A stretch of DNA of 64,000 nt from Phlebotomus papatasi (GCF_024763615.1 NC_077222.1:35774001-35838000), one strand, 5' to 3'; shown: positions 1 to 13,062, counted from the first letter of the stretch. Program-made: numbers and translations. The notes: generated by a model from the letters alone, not told the origin.

Positions 1-870
1 TTTATGGAAATATAGTTTAATTATTAATTTAATTAAATAGATGCTAATTCGTCTAACAGCTAATTCTCTGGTTTGTACAAGCCCTAAGTATTACCGAAAT
101 ATTCAAATAAAAAAGTTATGGCATATTGCACATTTACTTCCACAGAAAGTAAAAATTTTAAAGAGATCTTTTTTTGAGTTTTACGCAATCGTTCAATTGA
201 AAATCATTAAAAAAAAATAAAATTTAAAAATAAACCGAAAGTTTTCACACATCGAAAAAAAGTCCTAATTATCAAGATATTGGGTATGGGTAGCAGATTG
301 GAGTTTAAAAAATGAATAGCTTCAGAGTAGAATCCGAAGAAACCATAAAATAATAACTCAAACTGTTTAGCCTCTGTCCCTAATAATGAAATTGTTATCA
401 AACTTTAGTACAATACCCGAAATGTTGTCAAGTATTGTAAGATAATGAATTGCGTTTACTTTCTTTTTCAAACTCAAAATAAAATTTAAATCAGTCACAT
501 CTGTTACTCAGCGTAATCCATTTCTGTGAACGTTACTTTTCGTGATAAAAGTATATATAGTATTTTTGATCAATATTACTCATTTCCAATGAAATAAAAT
601 GTTTTTGTTTCCTCATTTCAGAAAAAATATTAATTTTTTTTGCAAAACTTTTACGATTTTAAGAGAATGACACATCGCAAGTAAAGAACTTTTCAAATAA
701 TATTAAAATATTTAAAACAGGTTTTTGAATCAACATACGTTTTAGACTTTAAAGACAATCAATACAACAAATAATTAGACTAATTTCGGATTTTTTTTTA
801 TATGCCTGACTTGTGTTACTTTTTTTATAACCAATTTTTAAGCGGGTCAAATAATTGAAACCGAAAGATT
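1..870. other. AT-rich non-coding stretch
   Basis: No coding exon, RNA gene or delimitable repeat is visible here. By orientation it should be intron of the minus-strand b561 paralogue, whose second exon ends at 1648 with a good donor. I searched this stretch for the expected third exon (the one starting with a WH-type histidine helix in the 23.9-kb gene) and did not find it, so that exon probably lies left of the window. Confidence 0.5.
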
Positions 871-1109
871 AAGGTAAAGTACCCTTACTCGACCGGGTTC
901 CTCTATTCGACCGGTGGGTCAATTTTTGAATATTTGATGGTGAATTCCATCAATTTCTACGAATTTGTCACTGATTTGTATTGTTTAAAGAATAATTGAC
1001 CTATTAATGTTAGATCATACACAAAATATTATAGCAAATATAATTAAATTGAATAAATAAATCTACCGGTCGAATAGAGGAACCGGTCGAATAAAGGGTA
1101 CTTTACCTT
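871..1109. mobile_element. MITE with CCGGTCGAATAGAGG ends
   Basis: The left end reads AAGGTAAAGTACCC followed by two GACCGG-type boxes. The right end, 1066-1109, is its inverted complement and ends GGGTACTTTACCTT. The terminal inverted repeats are about 45 bp and the element is 239 bp. It has no coding capacity, so it is non-autonomous. It lies downstream of exon 2 of the b561 paralogue, so probably within an intron. No second copy was seen in this window. Confidence 0.8.
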
Positions 1110-1647
1110 ATTTGTCTAAAAATTTAAAAAACTAAAGAAAAATTAGAGAAAAATACCCAGAAAAGTAGCGGAAGACTTTCTAGCTTCGCACATGCACTAG
1201 CTTCGAACACTTCTTCATATTTTCCCATATTCTTATAAAGCATTTGTCCTATTTTTTTCAGGAAACATGTAACTTGCTATTAAAATATATTACCATAAAT
1301 GGGTCAAATTCATTAAATAAATATGGGAAAGTATGAAGTGTTCGAAGCCCGAGCGTGTGCGAAGTCTAAAAGCCTTCCCATGAAAACAAAATTGGATTTT
1401 TTCACTAATTGATTCTTAAGTTTTTGGACAGTCCTTATAGAGTTAAAAAAAATTAACCATTTCTCAAACGTGCTAACTTCCATACATACTTGCACTGATT
1501 AAAAATAAATATTTGAAGTATATCGCAAAATTAATTTCCGAAAGTGATGTTATTGGCAGATAAGACTAAAAGGGATTTAAAATTCAAATATCATTTAGAT
1601 ACCGAGCAGATTTCTCTGAGTGTTGAGTCATCAATTGGTAAACTTAC

Positions 1648-2006
1648 GAAGAACCAAGCTTCTGTGCCAAAAATCTGACGATTCACCCACGTTCGTTTGA
1701 AGTACCTGCAACAATAGAGGATGCCAAATGAAATGTAGTACGATATGATGTGTCTATAACATGAGATATATCTGCTCACCTGGAAATTAGAATCCCCATT
1801 GATGTCGTCCCGAGCCAAGCAATAACCATGAACGTTCCATGGAGCTTAATTAATGTTGCACCGTCTGGCAAGTCCAAGTCGATGTCAATATCTGCACTTG
1901 AGGCATCATCTTGTTGGTCTGATTCCGGCTTCGGCACAGACTTTTCCCCCAGAAGAGAGCCATAGCTAGCCTCAAATAGGGCAAACAATATCGCAATTAA
2001 CGACAT
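1648..2006 (-). CDS. Cytochrome b561 family protein, 5' part (partial)
   Basis: Two exons of a ferric-reductase-like b561 protein. Exon 1 (2006-1780) starts at ATG and encodes a hydrophobic signal-type segment, MSLIAILFALFEASYG, then an acidic linker (residues 21-48), then the first b561 helix with KLHGTFMVIAWLG (heme-ligand candidate His56). It ends AG|GTGAGC. Exon 2 (1705-1648) follows a TTGCAG acceptor, continues RYFKRTWV and ends TTC|GTAAGT. The phase-2 junction is in frame. The b561 part aligns with residues about 384-428 of the FRRS1-like protein at 30 kb. That gene has no intron at this point, but both genes share the next donor, just after a Trp-Phe pair. Reeler and DOMON domains are missing unless further 5' exons exist. 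Later exons should lie left of position 1. It probably encodes a membrane electron-transfer (ascorbate or ferric reductase) protein; the family is well supported, the substrate is not. Confidence 0.8.
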
Positions 2007-2290
2007 TGAATTTCATACAGCAAGCAACTTTTGACCCAAACCCTCACTTTCTCCAATCACTCGAGTGTTCACTTTCACTTTAAGCCTGCCAACCACCCCA
2101 CATCAAGCTCACCCTCCGCAGAAAACTCCGCCAAACACCACGCGGCGCTCAAATACGAAAATGAAGAATATATTTTGCAAACAATCAAGAGAAAAATTGC
2201 TTCCAGATATGTTTCTTTTTCCTGATCCACCGCAAAACCCTCAGATTTTCACTACTCGTGGCGCAGTGCTTGTAAAAACTGAGTGTTGAT
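2007..2290 (-). promoter_or_regulatory. Candidate 5' UTR and core promoter of b561 paralogue
   Basis: This stretch looks more GC-rich than its surroundings. On the minus strand an initiator match TCAGTT puts a possible start at 2280. A 4/5 match to the downstream promoter element (AGTGA at +28 to +32) is spaced as in insect TATA-less promoters. This would give a 5' UTR of about 274 nt. Six-base initiator matches are common by chance, so the exact start is inference. Confidence 0.35.
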
Positions 2291-3452
2291 TTCTCTTTCA
2301 CCTTCATGAAATACCGAAAATTTTATCTGCTACTATTTTATCACTTGATGCCAAAATTTTCGTGATGATAACATTGACGGCGAGTGAGCGAGAGGAAAAT
2401 CGCACAATACACACAAATGTTATGAGGTGCAAGCTTATCATTTTGAAAAGCTCAGTGTTTGGTATTTCTGGGATTTATTGAGAGATCCATTGCCGCTGAT
2501 TCATCTCTTATTACCTTCTGTTTGTCTATTTTGTATACATTATAAATGCGGGGCATATTTTGAATTGAAGTTGAGGGTTGAAAGGCAAACAATTTAAAAG
2601 TTTAGGAGAAGAAAGTTATACCAAAGTTTGTTGGAGCACTGAAGAATGATATCTCTTTCAATTATCAAGAAACCCTGAATTAAAACTCCTAAATATAAAT
2701 ATTAAAATTACAAAGTAAAACTTATTAAAGTTTTATTAAAGATATATTATTTACATTCTATCGAAAACATCGATGTTATTGCAAGTTTCTGTTCTATTTT
2801 ATTTACCTTGATCATTGAAAAAAAAGCAATTTAGATTAAAATGCGAAAGAATATAATAGAATACTTAAAATTTGAGTTCATTAAGTTTTTCGAGGTGTGA
2901 CAAGAGCATTACGGTTGAAGCTGAGACCTTTCTAACTACACGTTGCACTTTTTCTTAAATCCATTCTCGAACCGAACTCCAAACCGAACTACAGTTGAAG
3001 TTTGACCGGACTTAAAATTTAATAAAACTTAAAAATAAACCCAGGCTTAAATTTGACTGCAGCAGATTAGGTCATGGTTTGGTAAAAATGACAAAGATAT
3101 CTGTCAGGTTATATTTCCTGCATTTTTTGAGTAAATACCGGTATAAAGTGGTTCAAAAATCACTGAAATATCTTCCCAAAAATTGAACTTGCCAAAATTG
3201 CAAATTTTCGAATGATCTGAACATCTACTATGAAATAGCATTTTAACGATTAAAGTATATTAGCTAAGAAATAATATTGGACTTAAATCTTCAAGATTTA
3301 TAAACAAAGATCATTAGCATAACGAATGAGATGTACAGCGAAGGCTAGACTTCAGGTAACCCATCACAGAAAGCAGATATCTCTTACCGTTTAAACTCCA
3401 GGTTTCAAAAAATACTTACGACAAAATAAAATAACCAATATTTTAGAAATGT
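2291..3452. other. Intergenic, AT-rich
   Basis: No gene is recognised. Near 3362-3405 there is a copy of a short motif (CAGATATCTCTTACCGTTTA) that recurs through the window inside repeats. Confidence 0.5.
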
Positions 3453-3740
3453 AAATTACTTATTATTAGGGGCACTCAATGGGTCAAGTGGTAGAGCACT
3501 CGCTCTATGATGCAAGTGTCCCGAGTTCGAATCCTTTAGGTCATCAGGAATTTTTCTGTCGTTAAAGCTGTTCGGATTGTATCCAGTGAGCTTCGCTGCA
3601 CTTGATTCCACGGGCATGGGATTGACAACCTCATCCCGTACAAGAAAAAATAATAATACATGTCTAGAAATCCCCTTGCGGGAAGGCATTGTTCCTTCAT
3701 GGAATGTTGTGCCAGCATTATTATTATTATAAATTACTTA
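3453..3740 (+). mobile_element. tRNA-derived SINE, complete copy with target-site duplication
   Basis: The element runs from 3463 to 3730. It is flanked by the identical 10-bp direct repeat AAATTACTTA at 3453-3462 and 3731-3740. The head is tRNA-like: GTCAAGTGGTAGAGC serves as the pol III A box and GAGTTCGAATCC as the B box, at the usual spacing. A unique body of about 170 bp follows, and the tail is TTATTATTATTAT. A second copy lies at 34724-35015 with the same head, body and TTA tail. Such tails and target duplications indicate LINE-mediated retroposition. The short ORFs across it are not genes. Confidence 0.9.
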
Positions 3741-6700
3741 TGGGTACTCTACTGATTTATTACCGATTTAGGGACCAATGCGGTAAGATTGAAAATTTTG
3801 AGACCTTTCAAATAAATACAAATATGATCAAATCAGTTAAAAATTAAGCCCTTCAGGCTTCAGGCCCTTCATTTTATATCCGAAAATAAAGGAATTGGGA
3901 CCGTTTTCTTAGATTTCTTAGATTATGATTTAAATTAGGGGACATCGAAAACAGAAAGTCGATATCTCTTACCATTGGAAAAAGTAAATACGGAAAATAC
4001 GGATTTTGTATGATTCTGTCTGAGCTAAGTAAAAGTTCCCAATTGATTCGAAATCCTCTTAAATGTAGCATGACAGGTATTACTGAACTTTTAATCATAT
4101 ACGTTATGTTTCCTTTAGGAATCTCAAATCTTCCATTCTTAGAATAATTATATTTTAATCAATTCGTAATAGAAAATGTCAGATAATTTATTTAAATAGG
4201 TAAAACGATTAAAAATTTCATTAAAGGAGAATCATGATATAATATTTTCAAATGTGTTAAATCAATGTTGAAATTGGGATTTAAAATCTCTTTGCTAATT
4301 CTCAATTCACCTTAATTCGTTGTCTATCTGCTTCCTAAATACCTCTCTCTTGCTCAGCTTACAAGAAGTTAATGAATTTGAGCTTTTGAGCTTAATCCCA
4401 GAATTAGGAAAATTTATATTAGGTAGTTGAGAGAAATGGGATGTATCTTCTACAAAATTCACAAAACACATAACCCATTGCAAACCAAAACGATTATCCA
4501 AGCTTTATAATAACGTCGTCGTGCAATTTAACAGTGAACTTTTCATTTTGAATCATCGAACAAAATTGCATATTTTATCCTCAATTCTAAAAGGACTATA
4601 TATTGTGAGGATTCGTCACAAATTTGAATATCCGCGAAATACCGCCCACCGTACGTGAATGGCAGAAAGGAGGGCATACACGTAGGATGGTGAGTTCTGC
4701 ATAGAAATTGCACCCGTCCCTATGAAGTTTTTCTTTTCTGAAAGGGAGAAAATGCACTTCGCGATGCAGAATGTGCAGTATATTTCGTCTTTTTTTTTCT
4801 AACTTGAGAATGGGAAATGCGTCAGTGAATTGAGAATCTCAAAAGCTCGGTATGAGAGGTTGTATCATGAGGGGAATGAATAGCATTGGAGCTTATAAAC
4901 ATAACAATGAAATGGATCCACTTTCTGATCTGAATATGTAATTCTTTTTCCAAGCAATCCATACCACACATCCTGAAGACATCGAATAGGAAGCGACGAT
5001 TGCAATGTTGAGATAGAGATTCGACCAGACAATTCTTTAATCAGTTTTACCATTTCCCTTAAAAAGAATCCGTAGAGCGATCTGGATGATGAAGAATGTG
5101 AAATAAATTGTGCTTCAGCTAAAAATGTCGTTCCATTTTCAATTTTACCATGATTAAATTTTGAAAATGTTCGCCCATTCTATTTGTCTTGTCATTTCAT
5201 ATTTATTTACCTCAGTCTCTAGCTGTAGGATCTTTTGCCATGAGGACCCACCTACCGAAAACCACCCATCTGGAGATACATACAAGATGTCCCAGGCAGT
5301 GGTGTATGTTTGAGTCATTGGAGATGTCGTTAGGTCACATTCTTCAAGCAATTTCCGCATTATTTCATCAAATGGATGAGGAAGACAGAAGACAAGATAA
5401 AATGATTACATTCCACTGGGCTTCAGCAGAACCTCAAACTTTTTCCAACTGATGGGTACAATAACCATAACAATGGAGAAGAATTGAGCGCAAATTTCAT
5501 TATTTTCCTTCTCACTGTTAAAGCTCCAATTGTTCTTACTGAGTGTAATGAGAGCAATTATATTTTGCGATGCACTTGACAAAATTACCGTGAAGAGATG
5601 GCGAAATATGATTGAATCGACGACGGTAAAGTTGAGAACATTCTGGGGGCTAAAATTGAAAGATAATTTTACCGATTTTCCACTCAATTACCCAAAGAAT
5701 CATCCCACATCATGGTAGAGAAATTATATAATCCAGAAGAAGAGCCATCGATTTTATTCCTTGATGGGCAATCAAGTCTTTCAAACTTAAGCAATGTTAA
5801 CCACTTAAGGTCGATATCTGGAAATCTGAATAGATGTTGAAGTTCTATAGAATATTTTTATTCATCTTACACTAAAGCTTTAATTTTGCAAACGTTACAT
5901 TGCATTACTTTGAATCAAAAAGGTACCTGTAAATTATTTAGGAGAAGGTGGTCAACCACCGAATGTCGTCAGACTAATTAATAGAATAAAATAGAATAAG
6001 ATTAATACATTGGCTCATTAGTCATTGCATAAGCTCGTAGTACTCCAAAATGTAAATTTTAACAGATATTTTCTTTTAGAAATATCGTTTGTATAATCGA
6101 GGATATATCCCCCAATTCTGAGATAAAGAAGACTAAGGATTTAAGTTAAAGCTTTAACTTTGACACTAAAGATTTCGAATTCCGAGTTATAAGAATTCTG
6201 GATAAAATAGCCTTTAGCGCCACTAAAGAAATTTGATTATCCAAGATGTCAAAACAAGACGTTCAGTTTTAATGGTGCATAAGTTCCGATTTATTGTCAA
6301 CAAAAAGAACAATCCACACAGTTCCTCCTCTCCTCAGTGTCGCAATTCCGCTGCAATATATCAAACAGAGTTCAGTTATCGCTGAACTATCGGCTGTTGC
6401 TCCACCAAACACCAAACTCATTTAGCAAAAGGCACAGGAAGATACTCATAGATATTTCCCAGTTTCAGAATTTTTTCTGGCAAAAACTGAGCAATTCAGG
6501 TCAATTAATTTCAAGTGGTAAGTAATTCAAACAAGAAGTTGTTGTAGATAAGTGACGAGGTCAATTTAGGGTTCCAGAAGCTTCATCTGGACCGAATAAA
6601 AGAAAGAGGGACCCCAACACACTTTTAAGCCAGAAGTAGTACTTCGTCAATTTTGTCCTAGAACACAGAGATACTCTGGACGCATTAAGCGACAGATATG

Positions 6701-8714
6701 ATCCCCTTTGGTCAAATCTTTGATTAACGCTCTTTCCGGAACATCAAAAGGATTCGATTGATCTCTCAAGTACCTCATTCGTGATCTCTGCGCACGACTA
6801 AAGAGGATAATAAGTTTTAAATCAGTTCAGAAGTTCATTCCTAAGAGCACGACACACAGCTTCTTCCAGTAACTGGATCCATTGACTTCGAAAACTGAAA
6901 ATAAGCAAAAACTACGTAAATGATCAAGTACATCACTCTCCAGAAAAATTACATCTTTGTGATAAATTAAACTTACCTTTTTGATTAAACACACCTCTTG
7001 AACAATTGAATTATAAGGTCTTGAACAATTGTTTATAAGGTCCTCTCGAGCAGCTTTTAAATTAAAGGCGATTTATAGACGTTTAACATCTTTAAGTCTG
7101 TATAAAACTTTAGCGCAAAATTCGAAATTTACAGTTTTAAAGGTTTAAATAAATTTGACACTTTAAAATTAAAGATTTTTATCAGAGAATACAAATCGGC
7201 CTTTAAAGGGCGATTTAAAGATTTAAGACTTAAAGATTTATCTCAGAATTGATGGGATATTCACCATTGATCTTAACTTGATTGTCCTCCAAAGGTGTTC
7301 ATCATTACCATTTTTTAAGAAAGAGTCTTTTTTCTTGAAGAAAGTTCGCAAGGGCATTTTAGACAGCTTCAGCGGAGTCCATACTTTTAGACACCACACT
7401 ATTCTGTAGGGATTGGATCAAATGATTTTCTGAAAGTTCAATATCTGAAGAATATTCCAAGTTATGGAGAATTTCCTATTGGAACTCTTGTAATTTTGGC
7501 AGCGTATTAGTCGCACGATTTAGTGTCATTTTGGAAGATCATGCCCTTTCTTTTGACCAAAATTTAGCGTTTTTATTAGGCAAGCGCATTGAATCTAAAG
7601 CGGTTTTCAGACTAGAGCTTTAGTCTAGTTCCCGAAGGTAATAGAATCCTAAATGGCAACCAATCTTATTGCTCTTTCAGAATCTAACGGATCATTTGTT
7701 CTTAATAATCCAATCCTAAATTAAATTTTCCAAAATAATCTTGACTGATAAGAAATTATAACAGTTAAGCCATATAGCTAAACCTTGGGTCTGAATCCCG
7801 TATAACGAATTATGCACAGTGCTTATCTTCTATGACTGTTTCATCGCATTGAAGTAACTCAAAGTGATCAATTCAGTAGCATATCAAGATAGAAATGATT
7901 ACATTCTCTACAATAATTTGGTTACCCTTATTCCTTTCAGTCAAAAGCTGTGGCACACATGTATCGAGCTTTTAAATATATCAAAGCTTTTCTATAAATA
8001 GCGAAATACGATCGAATTATTGTTGTCCAACATCTTAACAATCTATACAATTGTTATTCACAAATTTTGTTCCGCTAGGGTACTCACAATATTGCCATCA
8101 ATATTAGAGCCCGTTTAAAATGGATCTTTCGAAGAATAAATTCCCATTTTTGGAATTTTCCAAGACATTTTTTAATCATTCTAAGAGCAAGAATATGTTA
8201 AATAAACGCCCAAAATGCTTTCCCATAGAAGTCCATCACTTGGATCTTTCCAAAATTCGCCAAACATTAAATGCTACAAAAACACCTTTTTGTTCCACAT
8301 TTTTGAAAAGTCCTTCAAAGAACATATCGACCTATTTGAAGGATACTTGGCATTAGAGGGATCTAAGACACTATAATCTTTCCAAATACAAGCAAAAAAG
8401 TAAACATAAATGGTGGAGGTAAGCTACGGGATACCCGTTAACGACCTGCGTGAAAAAGTCCTACGAACTTATGCAATCGTCGAATATAAGTTAAAAATGA
8501 ATTTTTTGCTTACCTACCGATATCGAAGATTCTTTTAAATTGACCTTCAACGTCTTGATGACTCTCATAAAATGAAAAATCTATAACAAAGAAAACTAGT
8601 CCCCTGTTAAGGTTGATGTCCCTAATTACTTCGAAAAATTCTGCGATTTCTATAATTACTTGATTCATCATTTACAAAAAAAAAGAGATGGCAAAGCGTC
8701 CCAGCTTTGCGGAA
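3741..8714. other. Intergenic, largely repeat-free
   Basis: Mostly unique AT-rich DNA. A motif related to CGGAAGTCGATATCTC occurs near 3940. On the minus strand three short open frames follow each other between 5687 and 4865 (93, 68 and 62 codons) in a stretch less AT-rich than its flanks. None resembles a family I know and no convincing set of splice sites joins them. I see no other feature. Confidence 0.4.
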
Positions 8715-9301
8715 TGCTCGAACTCACGAGATAGAGCTCACCGTGAATTAGCTTTTTGCATAACCTTTTGGAATAATTGATCTACTAGAGATCAAATTGA
8801 TTCATAAATCACAAAATCATTTCAAAATCAAAAAATCGGTACTTAACCGGTTCATTACCGATGAAGACCGATGCAGCCGGGGTCGATATTGCAATACCTT
8901 TCCAAAAAATCCAAATTTAACCAAATCAGTTGAAAAATGAGCCTTGCAAAGTGGTTGAACTTTGACCTTCAATAATTCAAAATGGCGAATTTTCCGGCCA
9001 TAGGTATGTTTGGGCGAAATGTTCGCCAGGACCAGCTCTAAAACATATCCAAAAATCATTGAAAAAGCTTGGGCCAATTTTTTGCAAAATTGTAAAAACT
9101 TCATTTTTGACCTATTTTTGAGGGATAGGGAACGTACGAAAGGAGAGGGGGGGAAAGTAAAGAGGTTGGGTACGAGATAATGTCATTTGAGGAGAGGTCA
9201 TCGAAGACCGGAAGTCGATATCTCTTACCGTTTAAGCTCCAGAACAGTGAGAAGTTGAAAAAAAGTCGATTATATAACTGCTCTCTCTTTGAGTTCGAGC
9301 A
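8715..9301. mobile_element. Inverted-repeat element, TGCTCGAACTC family, copy 1
   Basis: It is bounded by TGCTCGAACTC (8715-8725) and its complement GAGTTCGAGCA (9291-9301), 587 bp in all. It contains the motif GAAGACCGGAAGTCGATATC near 9200 and a CCTTCAATAATTCAAAATGG stretch near 8965. The second copy, 16324-18349, has the same ends and the same internal landmarks, which supports the boundaries. It is non-coding. Confidence 0.75.
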
Positions 9302-10688
9302 GTAATAAAAGAATTTATCAGTTCTTAAAATTTATCTATTCCATAAAAAAATTACATTCCAATGAATCAATTTCAACTCATTCGTCCTAAAAGGGTTGAA
9401 GATATTGCATAAGAGACTTGTCGTTAAAGATACGCTTCACTTCTTGCAAATTCTACCAAAGTTTCCTGACTACTGGTCATCACTACCTTGACAAATACAA
9501 TGAAGGGAATTGAGTAGATTCATCTTCAGAATCATATAAACATATCTTCAATTAAGTTAATTGATGATGATGAAGTCTCAAGTGACTCATGAAGCATAAC
9601 TTTTCCACCGCCCAAAGTGTTTGTATAAATAGTTTGATGAACTTCCTTAGCTTTGGCTTTTCACAAGAACGCAGAAAAGTGGTGAAGTCAAAAAAAAATG
9701 TCTCAGGGAAAGAAAGAATCCACGACAAATGAAACAAGATAGCGAAGTTTTCCCTCATAAACTTCCGCTTTTCCGTCATTTTGGCAGAAGATGATGGACT
9801 GCTGACGGAGCGATGATGGTCCAGCATAAGATAAAATCGCAGAGATGTGTAACCTACTTCTTTGAACACAAGACTTTACATTAATTAAATGCTTTTGATG
9901 GTGTTTAAAGTCCAATTCAGAAGCTGAAATCTCTTGAGTTCAATGCAATGGATTTCAAGGGGAAGTTGGTGGGCGACAATCACAATTACTTTGCAATTTC
10001 ATCTTGATCACGCACCCAAATGCTTTACCAGTGAACTTGGGGATTTTGAAATGGACGAGAAAGCACGGTTCCCTCTTGGTTATTTTCTCATGTCAAGAAG
10101 CATAGTGTTTAGTATCGACAGTGCCAAAGAGCATCGCCATGTGCAATCTGTTACACGGTACACTGAATATGGGGTGACTCTTGATGGGCTCACAGAAGGG
10201 ACTAAATGCAGGGGTTGGCCCAACTCCCAGGAAAATCCTCTGCATTCATGACAACAGAGGGGATTTCCACTAAGAGGAAATGAAGAGTATTTGACGAGTC
10301 GTGGGTGGATTTCAATGTAACATTGAATGCCGTCAAAGTTTCCCTTTCGTGCCATCATTCACTCCGCAAATGAACAATCATGTATTGCATTTCGGTAGCT
10401 TATTTTTAGAATGGGATTTTGTCTTCCAATTCTGCAGCCAAATGGATAAATTTTCCAGGGATTAGGAGAGAAGAATAGATTGCAATTTTACTTGATTTGC
10501 CATAACAATCTGAAATACAATTTCATTTAAAGAATGGGAATTTCTGCAGAAACTTCTTTAAGATTTCTTTAGAATCTATTTTGCAAAAGCAAATTTTATA
10601 AATGGTTTATAATTTTTTGAAGCTTTAAGAACTTTTTCAACAACAATATTTCTTTTCAACAAATTTAAAAGAAATATATTGAAATTAT
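9302..10688. other. Repeat-poor intergenic segment
   Basis: No recognised gene. Open frames of about 105 codons lie on both strands (9552-9869 minus, 9934-10251 plus), but neither has family motifs or a partner exon. This is one of the few stretches between the two b561 genes without obvious transposon ends. Confidence 0.35.
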
Positions 10689-10893
10689 AGGGGAATTTAG
10701 GTATAGTTCGCACACAGTTCGAATTTTCTCTTCGTTTGTAAGGAACTCGCTTACCACTTTTGTTTCGTTTCAAGAGGTTAATTATTATGCTTTTAAAACG
10801 AGACGAGAAATGGTAAATCAGCTCCTTGCAAACGAAGAGTAAATTCGCATAGTTTGAAGCTTCACTTTGTGCAAAACATGCCCATATTCCCCT
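10689..10893. mobile_element. MITE, GGGGAATGTAGGCATGGTTCGCAC family, diverged copy
   Basis: It has AGGGGAAT and ATTCCCCT ends and internal inverted arms: GTTTGTAAGGAACTCGC near 10735 pairs with GCAAACGAAGAG near 10825. Better-preserved copies occur at 50193-50410 and 51303-51518. It is about 205 bp and non-coding. Confidence 0.75.
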
Positions 10894-11181
10894 GTAAAAA
10901 AAAAAAAAACTATTAAGTTCATATTGCTTATGAATGCGACACTTTAATAGGAAATCATGAGTTTAAAATGAGTGCGAGTATAGGGGGTATAGGGTGATGT
11001 TTTTCGAACAGTTTTTCATAATTAGTTTTCATAAAGTTGTTTCTGTTGGTGTGTGTCTATAAGTGTGATGAGTTTAAGATTAGCATTAGCTTGCCTTTTT
11101 TTTAATTTCCCAATTCATTGCGTTTGGAAGAAGCATCCACACAGCGAGGAAGGCGTTCCGGATTCTTCTTCTTCTGGATTA
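10894..11181. other. Intergenic, nothing recognised
   Basis: A short spacer between two MITEs. No coding or structural signal was seen. Confidence 0.4.
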
Positions 11182-12103
11182 GGGGAGACTGGGGCAAAAA
11201 GTCACAAAATGGATATTTTATTTTTTTAAAAGCTATCCGAGCACTTCCAAAATTTCTAATTAGCACAGTTTTATAGGAAATTTACCGCTCTACAACTCTG
11301 TCACAGAGTTTCTTCTTGAAAGTCACTTTCTTCTATTTTGTAAGAAAATATATTTATCGAGCCGTTTTCTAAATGGTAATTTTGTGATCATTCTCAAAAA
11401 TGCTGGGGCAAATAGTATATCAGGCATAAGATACTATCACATTTTGATTCGCTTTATTACGGGATTCCGTACATTTTAATAAAATGCCGAGATTACATAT
11501 TTTCATAGGAAATTTATTCTTCTACACCTTTATAAAGCACCGTTTTCTCTATCTGAGCGAGAAAAGCGCATTTTAAGCTATTTTACAAAAAACACACAAA
11601 AGACTGCAAATCGTTTGACCAATGCAAACAACAAGCGACGACACATAGAATTGACGTTTCTTTTCACCATGGGACATCAGAAATTGTTTCGGTTTTTTTG
11701 TTACTTATTGCTCCATAGCTTTTGTTACTTTTTACCCCAAATGGTCGTTTTTAATAAAAGGATTTCTGGAGAAAAGAATCTTTGTAAAATTCAAAAATAG
11801 ATAGCGGATTCGTATTCAATGAATATCCAGATAATTTGGGAAATATTCATCAGTGCATCAAATTTAATATAAGTAGCTAATAATTGATATCTTCTGCACG
11901 GAGAATATTTAAAAAAAAAATATGTCTAAAAATTTCGATATTCTTTATTTTCTAAATTCCTTGTTCAAATTCTAACAAACTTACGACATTGAAGAAGACC
12001 TATGGAGGCTATCCATGGAAAAAATTTAAGCCAGTATTTTATTTATCTTGGAAGATGTTGAATTTTAAAATTTTCGATGGGTGACTTTTACCCCAGTCTC
12101 CCC
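11182..12103. mobile_element. MITE, GGGGAGACTGGGGCAAAA family, full copy
   Basis: The left end GGGGAGACTGGGGCAAAAAG matches the inverted right end, which finishes CCCCAGTCTCCCC. TA flanks both ends, suggesting a TA target duplication as in Tc1/mariner-type elements. The element is 922 bp with no transposase frame. A near-colinear copy is at 54807-55709 and a shorter relative at 37763-38338. The 61-codon frame at 11615-11800 lies inside it and is not a gene. Confidence 0.9.
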
Positions 12104-12634
12104 TACATTGTAATAGAAATAAAGTGTCTCGATGCGATTAATATTTGCTTTTAGAAAGTCTTTCCTGTATTTTCGATTTTAACAAAAAAAAGAAATAGCT
12201 AAAAAAATCAATGAACGTTTTAGTTTTTTTTTTTTAATTAAAATAGTGATTTTTATCACACAAAATAATAAAGGATAAAGACTTTCTCATGATTCCTCGT
12301 GAAACTCTTCCTAGTGTATTTTCAAAAAACTAAAATTTATCTGTAAAATATTAAATTTTGATCAGTGAAAAAAAAACTAAATCTGTACCAAAATGTATAT
12401 AAGGTAATTAACATCTAAGACTGTGCGGCAAATGAAAAAAATCCCTAATTTGCCTTTGAAAAAATGTGCAGGAAAATTTCACTGTTTTTAAAGTTTCAAA
12501 TTTAGAATTGCTCAAATTTGATTTACTGATCTAAAATAAAACTACAATGATTCAACAAAAATTGAGAAAATAATATACATCATCCCAGAAAGTTTTTTTC
12601 GGACTTTCTTTAGACCTAGAAGTTATGCTACATT
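12104..12634. other. Intergenic, nothing recognised
   Basis: AT-rich with homopolymer runs. No gene or delimitable repeat. Confidence 0.4.
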
Positions 12635-13062
12635 GGGCAAGTGAACCAAATTTCGTGCAACTTGCGATATTCAGCCACATTTTTCATTCCTAAAATTTCC
12701 ATGGATTTTTAGTTTTTGTATACTCTTGCGATTATACAATGCAAAAAAAAAACAAAAAAGTGTCGCTTCGATAAACAAAATATTGTGGAAAAGACTTTGG
12801 AAGTATTCGGTAATGACAGGAACTAAGAATAAAGGTGGTCGAAATATTACCCAAAGCTATGTCTATATTTTTATTAATTTCAAAATGTATTAGGAATGAT
12901 TTTAGAGAAAATGATCACGATAGACTATCTACATACAAAGTTCCAAACAACATTCCTTAAAGAGAAGTAACAAAAAATTCATTCTATATTAAAAATATAA
13001 CATTTCAAACTTCAGACTTTGGTGATTGCATGCAATTATGCCAAAATTTAGTACATTTGCCC
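12635..13062. mobile_element. MITE, GGGTAAGTGTACCAAATT family, diverged copy
   Basis: The start GGGCAAGTGAACCAAATTTC and the end TTTAGTACATTTGCCC are diverged inverted ends. Internal landmarks, such as the GTCTATATTTTTATT stretch and GATTGCATGCAATTATGCC, match the better copies at 33077-33486 and 60228-60655. It is 428 bp, the same length as the 60-kb copy. Confidence 0.8.

Noticed and set aside
3478..3545. Possible functional tRNA gene (A and B boxes)
   Set aside because: It lacks a clear acceptor stem, is followed by a SINE body and TTA tail, and is flanked by a target duplication; it is the SINE head.
9934..10251. 105-codon plus-strand frame with an overlapping minus-strand frame
   Set aside because: No recognisable motif, no splice partners and no promoter signal; both strands are open by chance.
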